Notes under the pieces: generated by a model | What the model saw: only the letters and a program-made list of their open reading frames with translations | Told to the model about the DNA's origin: nothing | Databases searched by the model: none | In this document: one piece after another, positions 1 to 8,271 of the stretch | Layout: every line of letters begins with the position of its first letter | Numbering within the stretch: the stretch's first letter is position 1 | Source: Polystyrenella longa | GTDB lineage: Bacteria; Planctomycetota; Planctomycetia; Planctomycetales; Planctomycetaceae | Direction of reading: 5' to 3' | Assembly: GCF_007750395.1 (NCBI RefSeq) | Contig: NZ_CP036281.1 | Span: 3,185,001-3,249,000 of the forward strand | DNA: 64,000 nucleotides | Position numbers and translations under genes: made by a program

Positions 1-53
1 TAACAAAATGCCGTAAAGACAACTATTACTGGACTGGCTTTCTGGATCGGTAG

Positions 54-383
54 TCAATTCAAGTCGTCTTGGGTGAGATCTTTTCGAGCCGCATGGCGAA
101 CACGCAAGATGAAAACTTTTCCATCTCTAATCGTGAACACAATGCGATGCGTCAAACGACGCCCTAAACCAAACATGAGTTGACGCAGACCATAGGGGGA
201 AAGATCACTTTCAGGGGCAAGCGGCAGGCGTTCAGGATCACTTGAGAGTGTCTTGTTGATTTTGATTTCGATCTCAGCCAGCCATTTGCTGGCCTCAGCA
301 GGAGACCGATGATCCCGCCACCATCTAACCGCTTCTTCGATGTCGTTTTTGGCGGGTTCCGTATATTCGATGGGATATTTCAT
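54..383 (-). CDS. ParE/RelE-type toxin of a type II toxin-antitoxin pair
   Basis: A 109-residue basic protein with the layout of the ParE/RelE fold. The N-terminus reads YPIEYTEPAKNDIEEAVRWW, the strand-helix start typical of these toxins, and the C-terminus has the beta hairpin VFILRVRHAARKD. Members of this family inhibit gyrase (ParE) or cleave mRNA on the ribosome (RelE); which one applies cannot be told from sequence. The start codon overlaps the stop of the upstream antitoxin by 4 nt (380-383), so the two genes are translationally coupled. Toxin-antitoxin pairs commonly stabilise plasmids and integrated elements, which fits the mobile module to the right. Confidence 0.85.
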   Translation of the reverse strand: MKYPIEYTEPAKNDIEEAVRWWRDHRSPAEASKWLAEIEIKINKTLSSDPERLPLAPESDLSPYGLRQLMFGLGRRLTHRIVFTIRDGKVFILRVRHAARKDLTQDDLN

Positions 384-601
384 TGAGCCGTCGGGGGCAG
401 CTCTAACCTCTTCCGAATATCAGGGTAAACTTCCTCTGAAGAAATGACACGTCCTTCGTTGAGTGCATCAATTCCTTGCTGAATGGCAACACGTTCCGCA
501 TCACGATCCAGAAGATTGTAAATGTATTGTTCCAGTGACCCAAAACCGGCGGCAATCGCCTGGTTTTGAAGACTTTCATTCGCTGCGATCTTGATTTCCA
601 T
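380..601 (-). CDS. Antitoxin partner of the ParE/RelE-type toxin
   Basis: A 73-residue acidic protein directly upstream of and overlapping the toxin gene. It has an N-terminal segment (MEIKIAANESLQNQAIAAGFGSLEQYI), a central helix and a C-terminal tail with RKRLELPPTAQ, the usual layout of a small antitoxin in which the tail wraps the toxin. I do not recognise the DNA-binding class with certainty. A purine-rich stretch (AGAGGATA) lies about 10 nt before the ATG. The antitoxin-first order with a 4-nt overlap is the main evidence. Confidence 0.75.
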   Translation of the reverse strand: MEIKIAANESLQNQAIAAGFGSLEQYIYNLLDRDAERVAIQQGIDALNEGRVISSEEVYPDIRKRLELPPTAQ

Positions 602-830
602 AGACTATATCCTCTCTCTTGGATCATATCATTTTGTCTAAGCACACGTCAAAGACAATTTGCAAATGTTCCGAAGTGTCGAATAATACCCAGAAGGAAG
701 CATCAACACTTAACCGTAGTGTGTTCTGGCGGCGTAGCCTCCTGTTTTTAAGGGCTTTTCGGGACCGTGAGCCGCCACACCTATCCTGGACAGGATCTAG
801 TGATGGAGGATTGACAAAAACCTCCCCGTT

Positions 831-1232
831 TTACCGCAGGTATCTTAAGGGTAGTAATCCATGGTCCCGGTATCGCTGAAGCTCATCGACGGGGATTTTC
901 CAGCTTTTGGCGTCCCCTCGTCCCGATTCACATTTCTCGGCATGGATACGGGCCAGCCGACACCATTCACGGACGGTGTATTCACCCCGTTCGACCTCTG
1001 TGGCAAACTCCGAAACGGAATAATATTCTCGCGCACAAGAGACCTCCGGAACCGCATTGGTAGCTAATACCTTTTGTTCCATGGTGGTCAGGACAGTTTC
1101 CAGGGTAGAAAAACGGTTGAGCAGTTTCTCAAACCGGCTATCAAACCAGGAGTAGTCGACAAGGTCGGTAGGACCCTGCGGCGGACTTGATTCTTGATGA
1201 GGTTGGGGGCGATAGGGGGAATGATTAAACAT
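831..1232 (-). CDS. Excisionase-like small DNA-binding protein
   Basis: A 133-residue protein. The N-terminal half is proline-rich and probably disordered, followed by a short helix (residues about 28-55). The C-terminal half (about 68-130) reads YYSVSEFATEVERGEYTVREW, then a basic helix and WKIPVDELQRYRDHG. This matches the winged-helix layout of MerR/excisionase-type proteins, where a tilted HTH is followed by a wing ending in a sequence such as IPxxELxRY. It lies at the distal end of the minus-strand transfer operon, so a role in excision or in regulating the element is plausible but inferred. AGAGG precedes the ATG at about 9 nt. Confidence 0.55.
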   Translation of the reverse strand: MFNHSPYRPQPHQESSPPQGPTDLVDYSWFDSRFEKLLNRFSTLETVLTTMEQKVLATNAVPEVSCAREYYSVSEFATEVERGEYTVREWCRLARIHAEKCESGRGDAKSWKIPVDELQRYRDHGLLPLRYLR

Positions 1233-1330
1233 GAGTCTCAGCCTCTCTTGGGAATGAAGGTCTCTGATAAAAATGCTGCATGAGAATAAAGCAGTAAGTA
1301 ATAAAACAGATCGGAAGTCATGAATCGAAT

Positions 1331-1729
1331 TTAGTAAGCAGGACCGCTCAGCGTTTCGATAGTGACTTTGTCAATGGACGGGCTTTGCTCCGCTCTCTCG
1401 AAAGTACGGGGGCCCATCTCCATCAATGATTTCATTTTGCCTGCTCCGATTAACTCGGCCAATTCGATCATGTTTCGGCCTTCGATAGTCACGTGGTATT
1501 TCTCCATCCCGAAGAGACAGAGTTGCAAATGGCCCGCGTCTCGCAAGCGGACTTCTCGTAGATCGCTATAAGCGTAGCTTGTCACCCGACCATCAAAGAA
1601 ATGAACCTGGAACATCATCAACGGAGGATCATTGGGATGAGACCGTTTCCACGGGAGTTCGGTGGCCGATTTCAGTCGATGGCCGCTCTGAAGCGAGTTC
1701 TCATTCGAAGGAAAGGGTAAGTTGCTCAT
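1331..1729 (-). CDS. Hypothetical protein downstream of the relaxase gene
   Basis: A 132-residue protein that I do not recognise. The central part (residues about 39-75) is rich in beta-forming residues (MMFQVHFFDGRVTSYAYSDL) and may be a small beta domain. It has no signal peptide or membrane segment. Its ribosome-binding site AGGAG overlaps the last codons of the relaxase gene, which ends at 1735, so the two are almost certainly translated from one mRNA. A role as a transfer accessory factor is inferred from position only. Confidence 0.6.
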   Translation of the reverse strand: MSNLPFPSNENSLQSGHRLKSATELPWKRSHPNDPPLMMFQVHFFDGRVTSYAYSDLREVRLRDAGHLQLCLFGMEKYHVTIEGRNMIELAELIGAGKMKSLMEMGPRTFERAEQSPSIDKVTIETLSGPAY

Positions 1730-1734
1730 GCTGA

Positions 1735-4575
1735 TTAACTCCTGCTAAGTTCGGGAGAGGATTGAAAAGGAATGTTGTTTGATTGAGTCTGAGAACGTTC
1801 TCGGTTCGGAAAGCGGGCTCGCCACCATTGGTGAACCCGGTCGAGCAAGAATCGCTGTCGCTGATGCTGTTGCCGGGCCGCTTTCATTATTGGTGAAGGT
1901 GTACCCTGCATCATCTCCGTGGCAGTCAACTGTTCTCCGGCATTCTGAATCGCCCGTCTTACCGCCGCTTTATCGTCCACGTAGATCGTGACTTCTTCAC
2001 GACCGCGTGACACGGTCACATAGAACTGCTTGGCATTCACAGCGGGAAGTGACTGGGAGCCGATAGCGGCTATCGCCACGTCTCGGTCCTTACCCTGGGA
2101 AGCATGGCTTGTCACGACATAACCCAGGTCCCAATGTCCATAGTGGCGTGAAACGGTCATTCCACTTTTAAGCTTGAGATCGCCATGCCGATCAAAGCCG
2201 GTAATTTCATCCAGACGGCCATTGCTAATACGCCGTTTGTGGTCGGTTGCTTTGCCTCCCAGGGTAAACCGGATTTTGTCGCCGACCGAGAAGCGGGTTT
2301 GAACTTCCTCATAAACCTCAAACCGACTGGCAACCTCGCGCGGAATTGGCTTAAGCGGTCCCCCTTGCAGCGGGGTCAAAGCCGCCTTCCCTTCCGTATC
2401 GCGACAAACGCGATAGCGTTCCCCCCGTTTATAACCCCCTTTAACATTTTGGTGGAATTGCACCACCAGTCCGGCTTGGTCGTAACTACTAGCCTCCGAC
2501 TTCTCCGCTTCCGACCAGTTCAGCGACTGCAAGCGACTAAATTCGACACTCTCTAACCCTATCGCCCCCTTTTTTCTTAGCCGCTCGCGAATATGTTCGG
2601 TCACCGCCCGGCCTTCCGCATGGGTAGGAGCCACAATCAGCGTGCTCTGCTTCTTTTTGAGGGACTTGAGATATTGCTTTGCCAGAACGTCATACCGTTG
2701 GTCCGCACCAATCTCTTTAACTTTGCCCATTCTGTCCAACAGGTCAAAGCCTGCCACCATGCCCGAGAGCCCTCTTTGGGGGTCCACTATAGTATGCCCC
2801 TGGCTAATCAACTCGACCGCTTTCTTATAGCGGTCCTTTTGCCGTTGAATGGTTTCCACCCGAGCAATATCTAAACCGGCTTTCGCTTCCAGCAACCGCA
2901 TCGCTTCTCCCCGACGGGGTGAAGCGTGTTGCCGCGTATCGCCGGACAGCACCACGCGTGCGTTTTGCTGCTTTGCAATCGCAAAGATGCCGTTCATCGC
3001 TCGCACGTCCAATAATCCCGCTTCATCGATCCAGAGGACTTGATCCTTCAATTCCGAGTGGAGCTTTTCGTTCCGTAGCAAATGCTCGACCGTCTGAGCA
3101 TTCTCAAACCCTTTTTCTTCCAGAACTTCACGGGCTCCGGTACTGGGAGCAAACACAAAGACCTCTTTACCATTACTACGGATCGCTTCCGCCGCTTCTT
3201 CCATTAACGAGGATTTTCCCGTACCAGCTCCCCCCGTGACGGCCATCACGGTATCGCGTGAATTCAATACGTGTCGGACTGCATTCTTTTGGGCTGAGTT
3301 TAACCAGTCCCGTTTGAACTGGTGTTCTTTCCGAGCCATCGTCATTCGCGTTCCCCGGCCCTCTCTGGCAAAGCCGATCATACGCGTCTCGGCATCAAGG
3401 ACTTCGCGTGTCGTAATGAAATCCCGCTTGGCTCCGCGTATCTCTTGCGAACCATGCAGGATCGTTTCTGTTTGCAAAGCGGCTTCAAGCTCTTCGGGCA
3501 ATAGGGTTAATCCATGTTCTAAAGCCGTTCCGATAACGGTCTGTTTTTCCACGGTCGATTGACGATAGAGGTGATGTTCCAGGGCGTAACGCAGGGAAGC
3601 TTCTACCGTGGCTGCTTTGTCCTGGTTTTCTGCTTTGTTCCGATCACGAAGTGATTGGAACGTTTCCTGTTCTTGCAGGGTTAAACGGGAGACCCACTCC
3701 TCTCGCAGTTGTTCCACCGTCGAACCCCGTTCTTTCTTTTCGCGGGTTCTCACTCCCAGCTTTCCTTTAGCGGCAGGTTCTGCAATGCCGTGCTCTTCCG
3801 CAAAGCTTTCAATTTGCTGAGTGCGGCTACTGAACTTCTCGATGGTCGCCCGGTCGATCCTCTTGATCTCCCAGCCCGCTTTCATGCGTCCGCTTTGCAG
3901 GAAGCGGACTTTTTCAACTTCATAACCCAGCTTGTGGTGGAGGATGCGCGCGAAGCGAGCTTCAAATTTGGCTTGCAGGCTCAACCGTTGCCGAAAGATT
4001 TCTTCTAACTCGGCGGCGTAGTGTTTTCCTGCATGGCTGGTTTGATTCATCACAAAAGCGTGGATGTGGAGGTGTGCGTCGACTTGTCCATTGACCGGTC
4101 TCGACGTTTTATGCAGGAAGTCGGCATAGATCAGGTTGCCGGTCTGGACCCGTTCTTTGGAAGCCGCTTTGTCACCGGCACGAACCCGGCGACACATGAG
4201 CGGTTCCACGTCCCGAGTCATCGTCTCTTTCACCGCTTCCCGTAACGCGTCCAGGATGGTTTCATCCCGGTTGATGGCCCACACTAAAGAAACACTCTTC
4301 GGAATGGAAAACGTAAGATCGACCCCAGGCCTGCGGTCTTTACGCAGACGTTGAACCAGTTTCTTTCCTGTAACGGGATGATTGCCAGAAAGCAGGGCTT
4401 TGAATTCCTGCTTGGTGACTACGCTGCCGCTGCTTAAGCCCAGGATCGCGGCTCCTTTCCCATTCCAGGTTCCGTTGACCTCGGCATCGGAACAGAAATA
4501 GTCACCCTGCGTCAGAACCGTGTCGAAATATTTTTCGGTTCCGGTGATGCTTTTCGCTTGGGTCATGGTGAGCAT
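1735..4575 (-). CDS. MobF-family conjugative relaxase-helicase (TrwC/TraI type)
   Basis: A 946-residue protein with the two-part layout of MobF relaxases. The N-terminal TrwC relaxase domain (about 1-300) has candidate catalytic tyrosines Y17 and Y26, the segment DLTFSIPKSVSL at about 86-97, and the metal-binding histidine triad in AHLHIHAF (H168, H170, H172). A superfamily 1 helicase follows, with Walker A GGAGTGKSS near residue 450, a Walker B-like LWIDEAGLL, and a C-terminal motif region (VTSHASQGKD, VTVSRGREEV). Known members nick oriT, stay bound to the 5' end and unwind the plasmid strand for transfer. It is shorter than F TraI (about 1756) and close to R388 TrwC (about 966). MTQAKS at 4566 is an alternative start. 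Confidence 0.93.
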   Translation of the reverse strand: MLTMTQAKSITGTEKYFDTVLTQGDYFCSDAEVNGTWNGKGAAILGLSSGSVVTKQEFKALLSGNHPVTGKKLVQRLRKDRRPGVDLTFSIPKSVSLVWAINRDETILDALREAVKETMTRDVEPLMCRRVRAGDKAASKERVQTGNLIYADFLHKTSRPVNGQVDAHLHIHAFVMNQTSHAGKHYAAELEEIFRQRLSLQAKFEARFARILHHKLGYEVEKVRFLQSGRMKAGWEIKRIDRATIEKFSSRTQQIESFAEEHGIAEPAAKGKLGVRTREKKERGSTVEQLREEWVSRLTLQEQETFQSLRDRNKAENQDKAATVEASLRYALEHHLYRQSTVEKQTVIGTALEHGLTLLPEELEAALQTETILHGSQEIRGAKRDFITTREVLDAETRMIGFAREGRGTRMTMARKEHQFKRDWLNSAQKNAVRHVLNSRDTVMAVTGGAGTGKSSLMEEAAEAIRSNGKEVFVFAPSTGAREVLEEKGFENAQTVEHLLRNEKLHSELKDQVLWIDEAGLLDVRAMNGIFAIAKQQNARVVLSGDTRQHASPRRGEAMRLLEAKAGLDIARVETIQRQKDRYKKAVELISQGHTIVDPQRGLSGMVAGFDLLDRMGKVKEIGADQRYDVLAKQYLKSLKKKQSTLIVAPTHAEGRAVTEHIRERLRKKGAIGLESVEFSRLQSLNWSEAEKSEASSYDQAGLVVQFHQNVKGGYKRGERYRVCRDTEGKAALTPLQGGPLKPIPREVASRFEVYEEVQTRFSVGDKIRFTLGGKATDHKRRISNGRLDEITGFDRHGDLKLKSGMTVSRHYGHWDLGYVVTSHASQGKDRDVAIAAIGSQSLPAVNAKQFYVTVSRGREEVTIYVDDKAAVRRAIQNAGEQLTATEMMQGTPSPIMKAARQQHQRQRFLLDRVHQWWRARFPNRERSQTQSNNIPFQSSPELSRS

Positions 4576-4702
4576 GAGAAGACTCTTCGCGTGGGAGGAA
4601 CAGGAAAGTTACGAAGTCAGTAAAGTCTAAAATAGTAGTAATAGGCTTATCTCCTAAGCGTGGCTTAGGTAGTTTTAGCCTGCTCGATTTCGAGCTCACG
4701 AA

Positions 4703-5209
4703 TCAATCCGTTTTCTCTCGTCTAGGCAGACGATCCACAGGAAATTCAGTAACAGATTTCGGAGTGAACACGGACGTATTCAGAGTGTCGGTCCGCTTTG
4801 CCACCGCTATCGAGACCACATCACCAGGACTGACCGTAAACTCATTGGAAGAGAGGCACTCGCTTAAGCGGAGGCGGACGCCGCTTAAGCTGAATCCGAG
4901 TTCCCCCGAGAGTTTCTCTTTGGCCGACTCTTCCAGTACGGTCAGGGTAATGCCGGGGTTTTCTTCGACCAGAGTTCTACAGACGGTTAGTACATCCGCT
5001 TTGCGGGCACACGGTTTGTTTGCTTTGCGGCCCGCTTTGGGTTTCCCTTTCTTATTCGGCGTGAGCGCTTTCAATGCCGCTTCCAGGGGAGCTTTAGCTT
5101 GATCGATTTCGTGAAGTCGCTCTTGGAGCTCGGTTGCTTCTCGTTCGAGAGGCTGGAGCAAAGCCAGAATGGCGGCACTCGCATCTTGGATGGTATTCAT
5201 TGGTTTCAT
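4703..5209 (-). CDS. Coiled-coil/winged-helix-like accessory protein upstream of the relaxase
   Basis: A 168-residue protein. Residues about 10-48 form a likely coiled coil (REATELQERLHEIDQAKA), followed by a strongly basic linker (NKKGKPKAGRKANKPCARK). Residues about 72-135 look like a compact helical or winged-helix module (ADVLTVCRTLVEENPGITL). It sits just upstream of the relaxase on the same strand. A basic, dimerising protein in this position would suit a relaxosome or oriT-binding role, but that is inference. I cannot assign a named family. Confidence 0.6.
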   Translation of the reverse strand: MKPMNTIQDASAAILALLQPLEREATELQERLHEIDQAKAPLEAALKALTPNKKGKPKAGRKANKPCARKADVLTVCRTLVEENPGITLTVLEESAKEKLSGELGFSLSGVRLRLSECLSSNEFTVSPGDVVSIAVAKRTDTLNTSVFTPKSVTEFPVDRLPRREKTD

Positions 5210-5340
5210 TTCTAATAAAAAGAAGAGGTTCTCGTACGTTCGAAGATTGGATAGAGGCTATTTCTAAACCTGGTTGTGGTTGTTCTTGTCACTACACATA
5301 GAAAGGCAAGGTTCCTTCTCAGAGGGTTTTGAAACTGCTT

Positions 5341-5616
5341 TTAGGTCCAGCGGTTAGCCAGATGAGCCACCACACCACGGAAAGCACGATCAAAAGTGAC
5401 GTCTTGCAACGTCATTTCTTCCAGTGCGTAAGTCGCCAGCTCCGCAGTGGTCACTCCTTCCACGATTTGGAGGAACTCCAATTTTTCCCACAAAAGAGGC
5501 GTCATGCGGACGGATCGCTTAGAGCCATCTGCTAAATCGATTTCTCGCGTGTTATCGTCACGGTATTGATTTAAGGTATTTTGAGGCACAATATTCATCC
5601 TTTGATGTTGGCACAT
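5341..5616 (-). CDS. Small ribbon-helix-helix-like DNA-binding protein
   Basis: About 91 residues. The core reads KRSVRMTPLLWEKLEFLQIV and then GVTTAELATYALEEM. This fits a ribbon-helix-helix domain: a short basic strand followed by two helices, as in RHH_4-type regulators. Such proteins near relaxase genes often bind oriT or repress the transfer promoter, which is the inferred role. The start is uncertain: a TTG at 5634, an ATG at 5616 and an ATG at 5598 are all in frame, and none has a well-spaced Shine-Dalgarno sequence. Confidence 0.6.
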   Translation of the reverse strand: MCQHQRMNIVPQNTLNQYRDDNTREIDLADGSKRSVRMTPLLWEKLEFLQIVEGVTTAELATYALEEMTLQDVTFDRAFRGVVAHLANRWT

Positions 5617-5725
5617 TATTGTTAAAGAAAGCAAACTTTAAGAGTTTGCCCAAGCTAAGTCTCATGGCGATAGGAAGCAGTGAATGCTTGAAAGCGAGGT
5701 GTTACGCGACGCTATCGCCGACTGG

Positions 5726-6163
5726 TTACATTCCTCTATCGTTCGCAGCTTGGTTGAACGAGGTTTTGAGCTGGCTTTTCTTGTCGGCTAAAGCAAACTG
5801 GTCTTTGAGTCCTTTCTTTTTCCCTAACTGTTCGGTCAGAGCGTTAATCGTCTGCATGATCTTGCGATCAGCTTCGGGATCACGGGCACCATTGATGTTA
5901 CCAAGAGGACTCATTTCCAATGTCGGTTTGGGTTGTGACATTTCCTTTCGCAAAGCTTCTATCTGTTTCTTTGTAACAGGCTGAACGAGGTTGCTAGACT
6001 CCGTCGACTGCTTTGAAGATGCGTTGAAAGTTTGGGTGAGCGTGGGTTTAGATGCAGGAGGTTCTGAGCTCGTGAGGCTGGGACCTTTGGGTGGCAGACC
6101 GTTAAAGCCACTGGACGCAGCCAGTTGTTGCCAGGCAGCTTGGTTTGAGTTTTGCTTTTTCAT
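5726..6163 (-). CDS. Hypothetical low-complexity protein of the transfer operon
   Basis: A 145-residue hydrophilic protein rich in Ser, Pro, Gln and Lys, with no membrane segment. The first 70 residues look disordered (PPKGPSLTSSEPPASKPTL). The C-terminal half (about 75-140) is probably helical (DRKIMQTINALTEQLGKKKG). AAGGA precedes the ATG by about 9 nt and the gene is collinear with its neighbours, so it is likely real. No function can be assigned. Confidence 0.55.
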   Translation of the reverse strand: MKKQNSNQAAWQQLAASSGFNGLPPKGPSLTSSEPPASKPTLTQTFNASSKQSTESSNLVQPVTKKQIEALRKEMSQPKPTLEMSPLGNINGARDPEADRKIMQTINALTEQLGKKKGLKDQFALADKKSQLKTSFNQAANDRGM

Positions 6164-6217
6164 GGAACAAATCCTTAAGAATAGAGGAATAGAAACACCT
6201 TGCTTTGAAGGTTGCTT

Positions 6218-6544
6218 TCAATCGAGGCAATCCCAAAGCGGGATAAACAAAATCGGAGGACAACCTTGATTTCCGTACTGCCCGCTTTCGACATGTTGCC
6301 AGCCGGTAAGACTGAAGTACCAGGCGTCTAATTTCTGCTCAGTAGTCGGAGCAGAGCCTTTCGGCTTAGGTCCGGAATAGGTATAGGTTGTCTGAATGTG
6401 GGGTAAACCAACCACAATGGAAGCGATGAGCAGCAACAAAGCCACGACTCCCAGCACACACATCTTTTGGAAGTAGCGACGGAAAGTACCGACGACCAAA
6501 TCCAAGTCATTGTCTTGCTTTTGATGAGACATATTTTTATCCAT
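6218..6544 (-). CDS. Small single-pass membrane protein coupled to the T4CP gene
   Basis: A 108-residue protein with one strong transmembrane helix at about 31-47 (VLGVVALLLLIASIVVGL), a short basic cytoplasmic N-terminus and a C-terminal domain of about 60 residues ending in a Cys-containing tail (NQGCPPILF, WDCLD). Its ATG overlaps the stop region of the coupling-protein gene by 8 nt, so it is translationally coupled to it. It may assist the coupling protein at the inner membrane. The family is not recognised. Confidence 0.65.
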   Translation of the reverse strand: MDKNMSHQKQDNDLDLVVGTFRRYFQKMCVLGVVALLLLIASIVVGLPHIQTTYTYSGPKPKGSAPTTEQKLDAWYFSLTGWQHVESGQYGNQGCPPILFIPLWDCLD

Positions 6545-8213
6545 GGTAATAGGGTGAATGGCCCGCCCGTTCTTTCAAATGAGGCCGTTTCCAGTAAGGA
6601 ACTTTTTGAAGCTGTAGGGGAGGCAAGTTGCCGCCGACAATCAGCATTTCTTCGCCACTCATCATGCGAATCTCGTCAGCTCTTAACAAAGGCAGACTGC
6701 GATGATTCAAACTGACCGTCAATTCAGGCAGGGGTTCGGCTTTCGCCGCCCGATCTGATAGAGACGGATCGACCACTGCCTGGGTTCCACACAGCTTGCT
6801 AAACATTTCAAGTGTTTCCGGTTCCTGCAAACCCATGGCGATTTTGAGTTTGCTGGCAGACATGATTTGACGCAGGCCCACTTTGCCATAGTTTTTCTCG
6901 GCTTGACCGGCGAGGTCCTGCCAGATGAGTAAACAACGCAGGTTGGCTTTGCGGTAGAACAGGAGGGAAGTAGCGAGCCGAGGCATCACTAGGCTTCCGC
7001 ACTCATCAATAATGGCGGTACAGCGACCTGCTTGCTTGTCGGCGGCAAGCGTGCCGAACAAGTAAGTCAGCGTCATCGCCGTGACCGGAGCCACGGTTTC
7101 CATCATCTCCAGCGTCGAAATCAGAAACAGTGCTGTCTTCTGGTGAGGATCTTTGAGTACACGGGGATCGAACTTCGATTCCGCTGTATGTTTTCCTAAC
7201 GAGGAGAAATGGTCGAAAACATCCAAAGCTTGCTCTGCGATCCCATAGCCCCCCGCAAATTGTTGCGGAGCCGCAACCAATAATCCTCCTAAAGATTTGG
7301 CGAGTTCTTCATAGACCCCACCGAAAGCGGTGGAGCCTTCCGCTTGCTCAAATAACTCCCGAATATAGGCGAGCCCTTCCATCAAGTGCCGCCGAATGGC
7401 GGGTAGAGTTGGTTTGCGACCTTCAGCCAGTTCTTTGAGAGCCAGAAAACCTCCCAGCATGCGGGCATACTTAAAAAAGTATTCACTCTTTTCATCCATG
7501 TCCGGACGTCCGGGCATTACCCAAGTCATAATGGCGAGTAGTCTTGGTCGGATGCTGGTCAGGTTCATATCGGCATCGAACCCAGAAAACAGATCGAGAC
7601 CCACGTCGATCACTTCTTCTCCGAGACGCTGACTCACTTCTTCCGGAAAAGGGGTCATCACCACGACGTGGTAGTTCTGTTGTTCAAGAGCCGCTTTGCA
7701 TAACGCATAGATTTCTCCTGAAGGGTCATTTATGATTAAGTTTTGCTCCGGATTAGCGAGACAGGTTGGCACGACCAGACTCATTGTTTTTCCTTCACCT
7801 GGAGGCGCGATCAGACTGAGGCTTTGGGGGCCATCAAAGAAAACATCGATGGAAGAATTCTTTCCTGTCCGTAGTGTTCCCAGGAAAATGCCTTGACGGT
7901 CAGAAAAGAGTTCGGAATCGGTAATATCCTGGGCATTGGCAAAACGTCCCTGCCCGTGTGCTTTGGCTCCCGTTTTGAACCGTTGTTGCTTAAGCCGCAG
8001 AGCGGATCGCTTGAATCGGTCGTTCATACTTTTTATCACCTGTCCTATTGCCATAAACCCGGTGAGGAGACAGCCAAAGGTGGACCACTCCTCGCCTTGC
8101 TGGCCCCAGAGATAGAGTTGATAAGAAATCAGACTCCAGAAACCACTAAACAGCAGACTGATGAAGGGGGGACGATATTTATCTTGGTTCGTTGCTGATG
8201 GTTTAGTGCTCAT
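6537..8213 (-). CDS. Type IV coupling protein, VirD4/TraG/TraD family
   Basis: A 558-residue protein with two N-terminal membrane segments (about 17-35 and 44-60) followed by a RecA-like ATPase. Walker A is APPGEGKTMS near residues 134-143, preceded by QSLSLI and followed by NLIINDPSGEIY, a hallmark of VirD4/TraG proteins. Walker B is AIIDECGSL near residue 400, followed by LLIWQDLAGQ. Coupling proteins dock the relaxosome to the type IV secretion channel and energise DNA export. AAGGGAG lies 8 nt before the ATG. No VirB4-like ATPase or channel genes are visible in the window; they may lie to the left or be supplied in trans. Confidence 0.9.
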   Translation of the reverse strand: MSTKPSATNQDKYRPPFISLLFSGFWSLISYQLYLWGQQGEEWSTFGCLLTGFMAIGQVIKSMNDRFKRSALRLKQQRFKTGAKAHGQGRFANAQDITDSELFSDRQGIFLGTLRTGKNSSIDVFFDGPQSLSLIAPPGEGKTMSLVVPTCLANPEQNLIINDPSGEIYALCKAALEQQNYHVVVMTPFPEEVSQRLGEEVIDVGLDLFSGFDADMNLTSIRPRLLAIMTWVMPGRPDMDEKSEYFFKYARMLGGFLALKELAEGRKPTLPAIRRHLMEGLAYIRELFEQAEGSTAFGGVYEELAKSLGGLLVAAPQQFAGGYGIAEQALDVFDHFSSLGKHTAESKFDPRVLKDPHQKTALFLISTLEMMETVAPVTAMTLTYLFGTLAADKQAGRCTAIIDECGSLVMPRLATSLLFYRKANLRCLLIWQDLAGQAEKNYGKVGLRQIMSASKLKIAMGLQEPETLEMFSKLCGTQAVVDPSLSDRAAKAEPLPELTVSLNHRSLPLLRADEIRMMSGEEMLIVGGNLPPLQLQKVPYWKRPHLKERAGHSPYYHG

Positions 8214-8271
8214 TGCCGAACTCCCTTAAAAAAGTCATGGCGATGCTTGATGTTGAAACGAGGTACTTGTC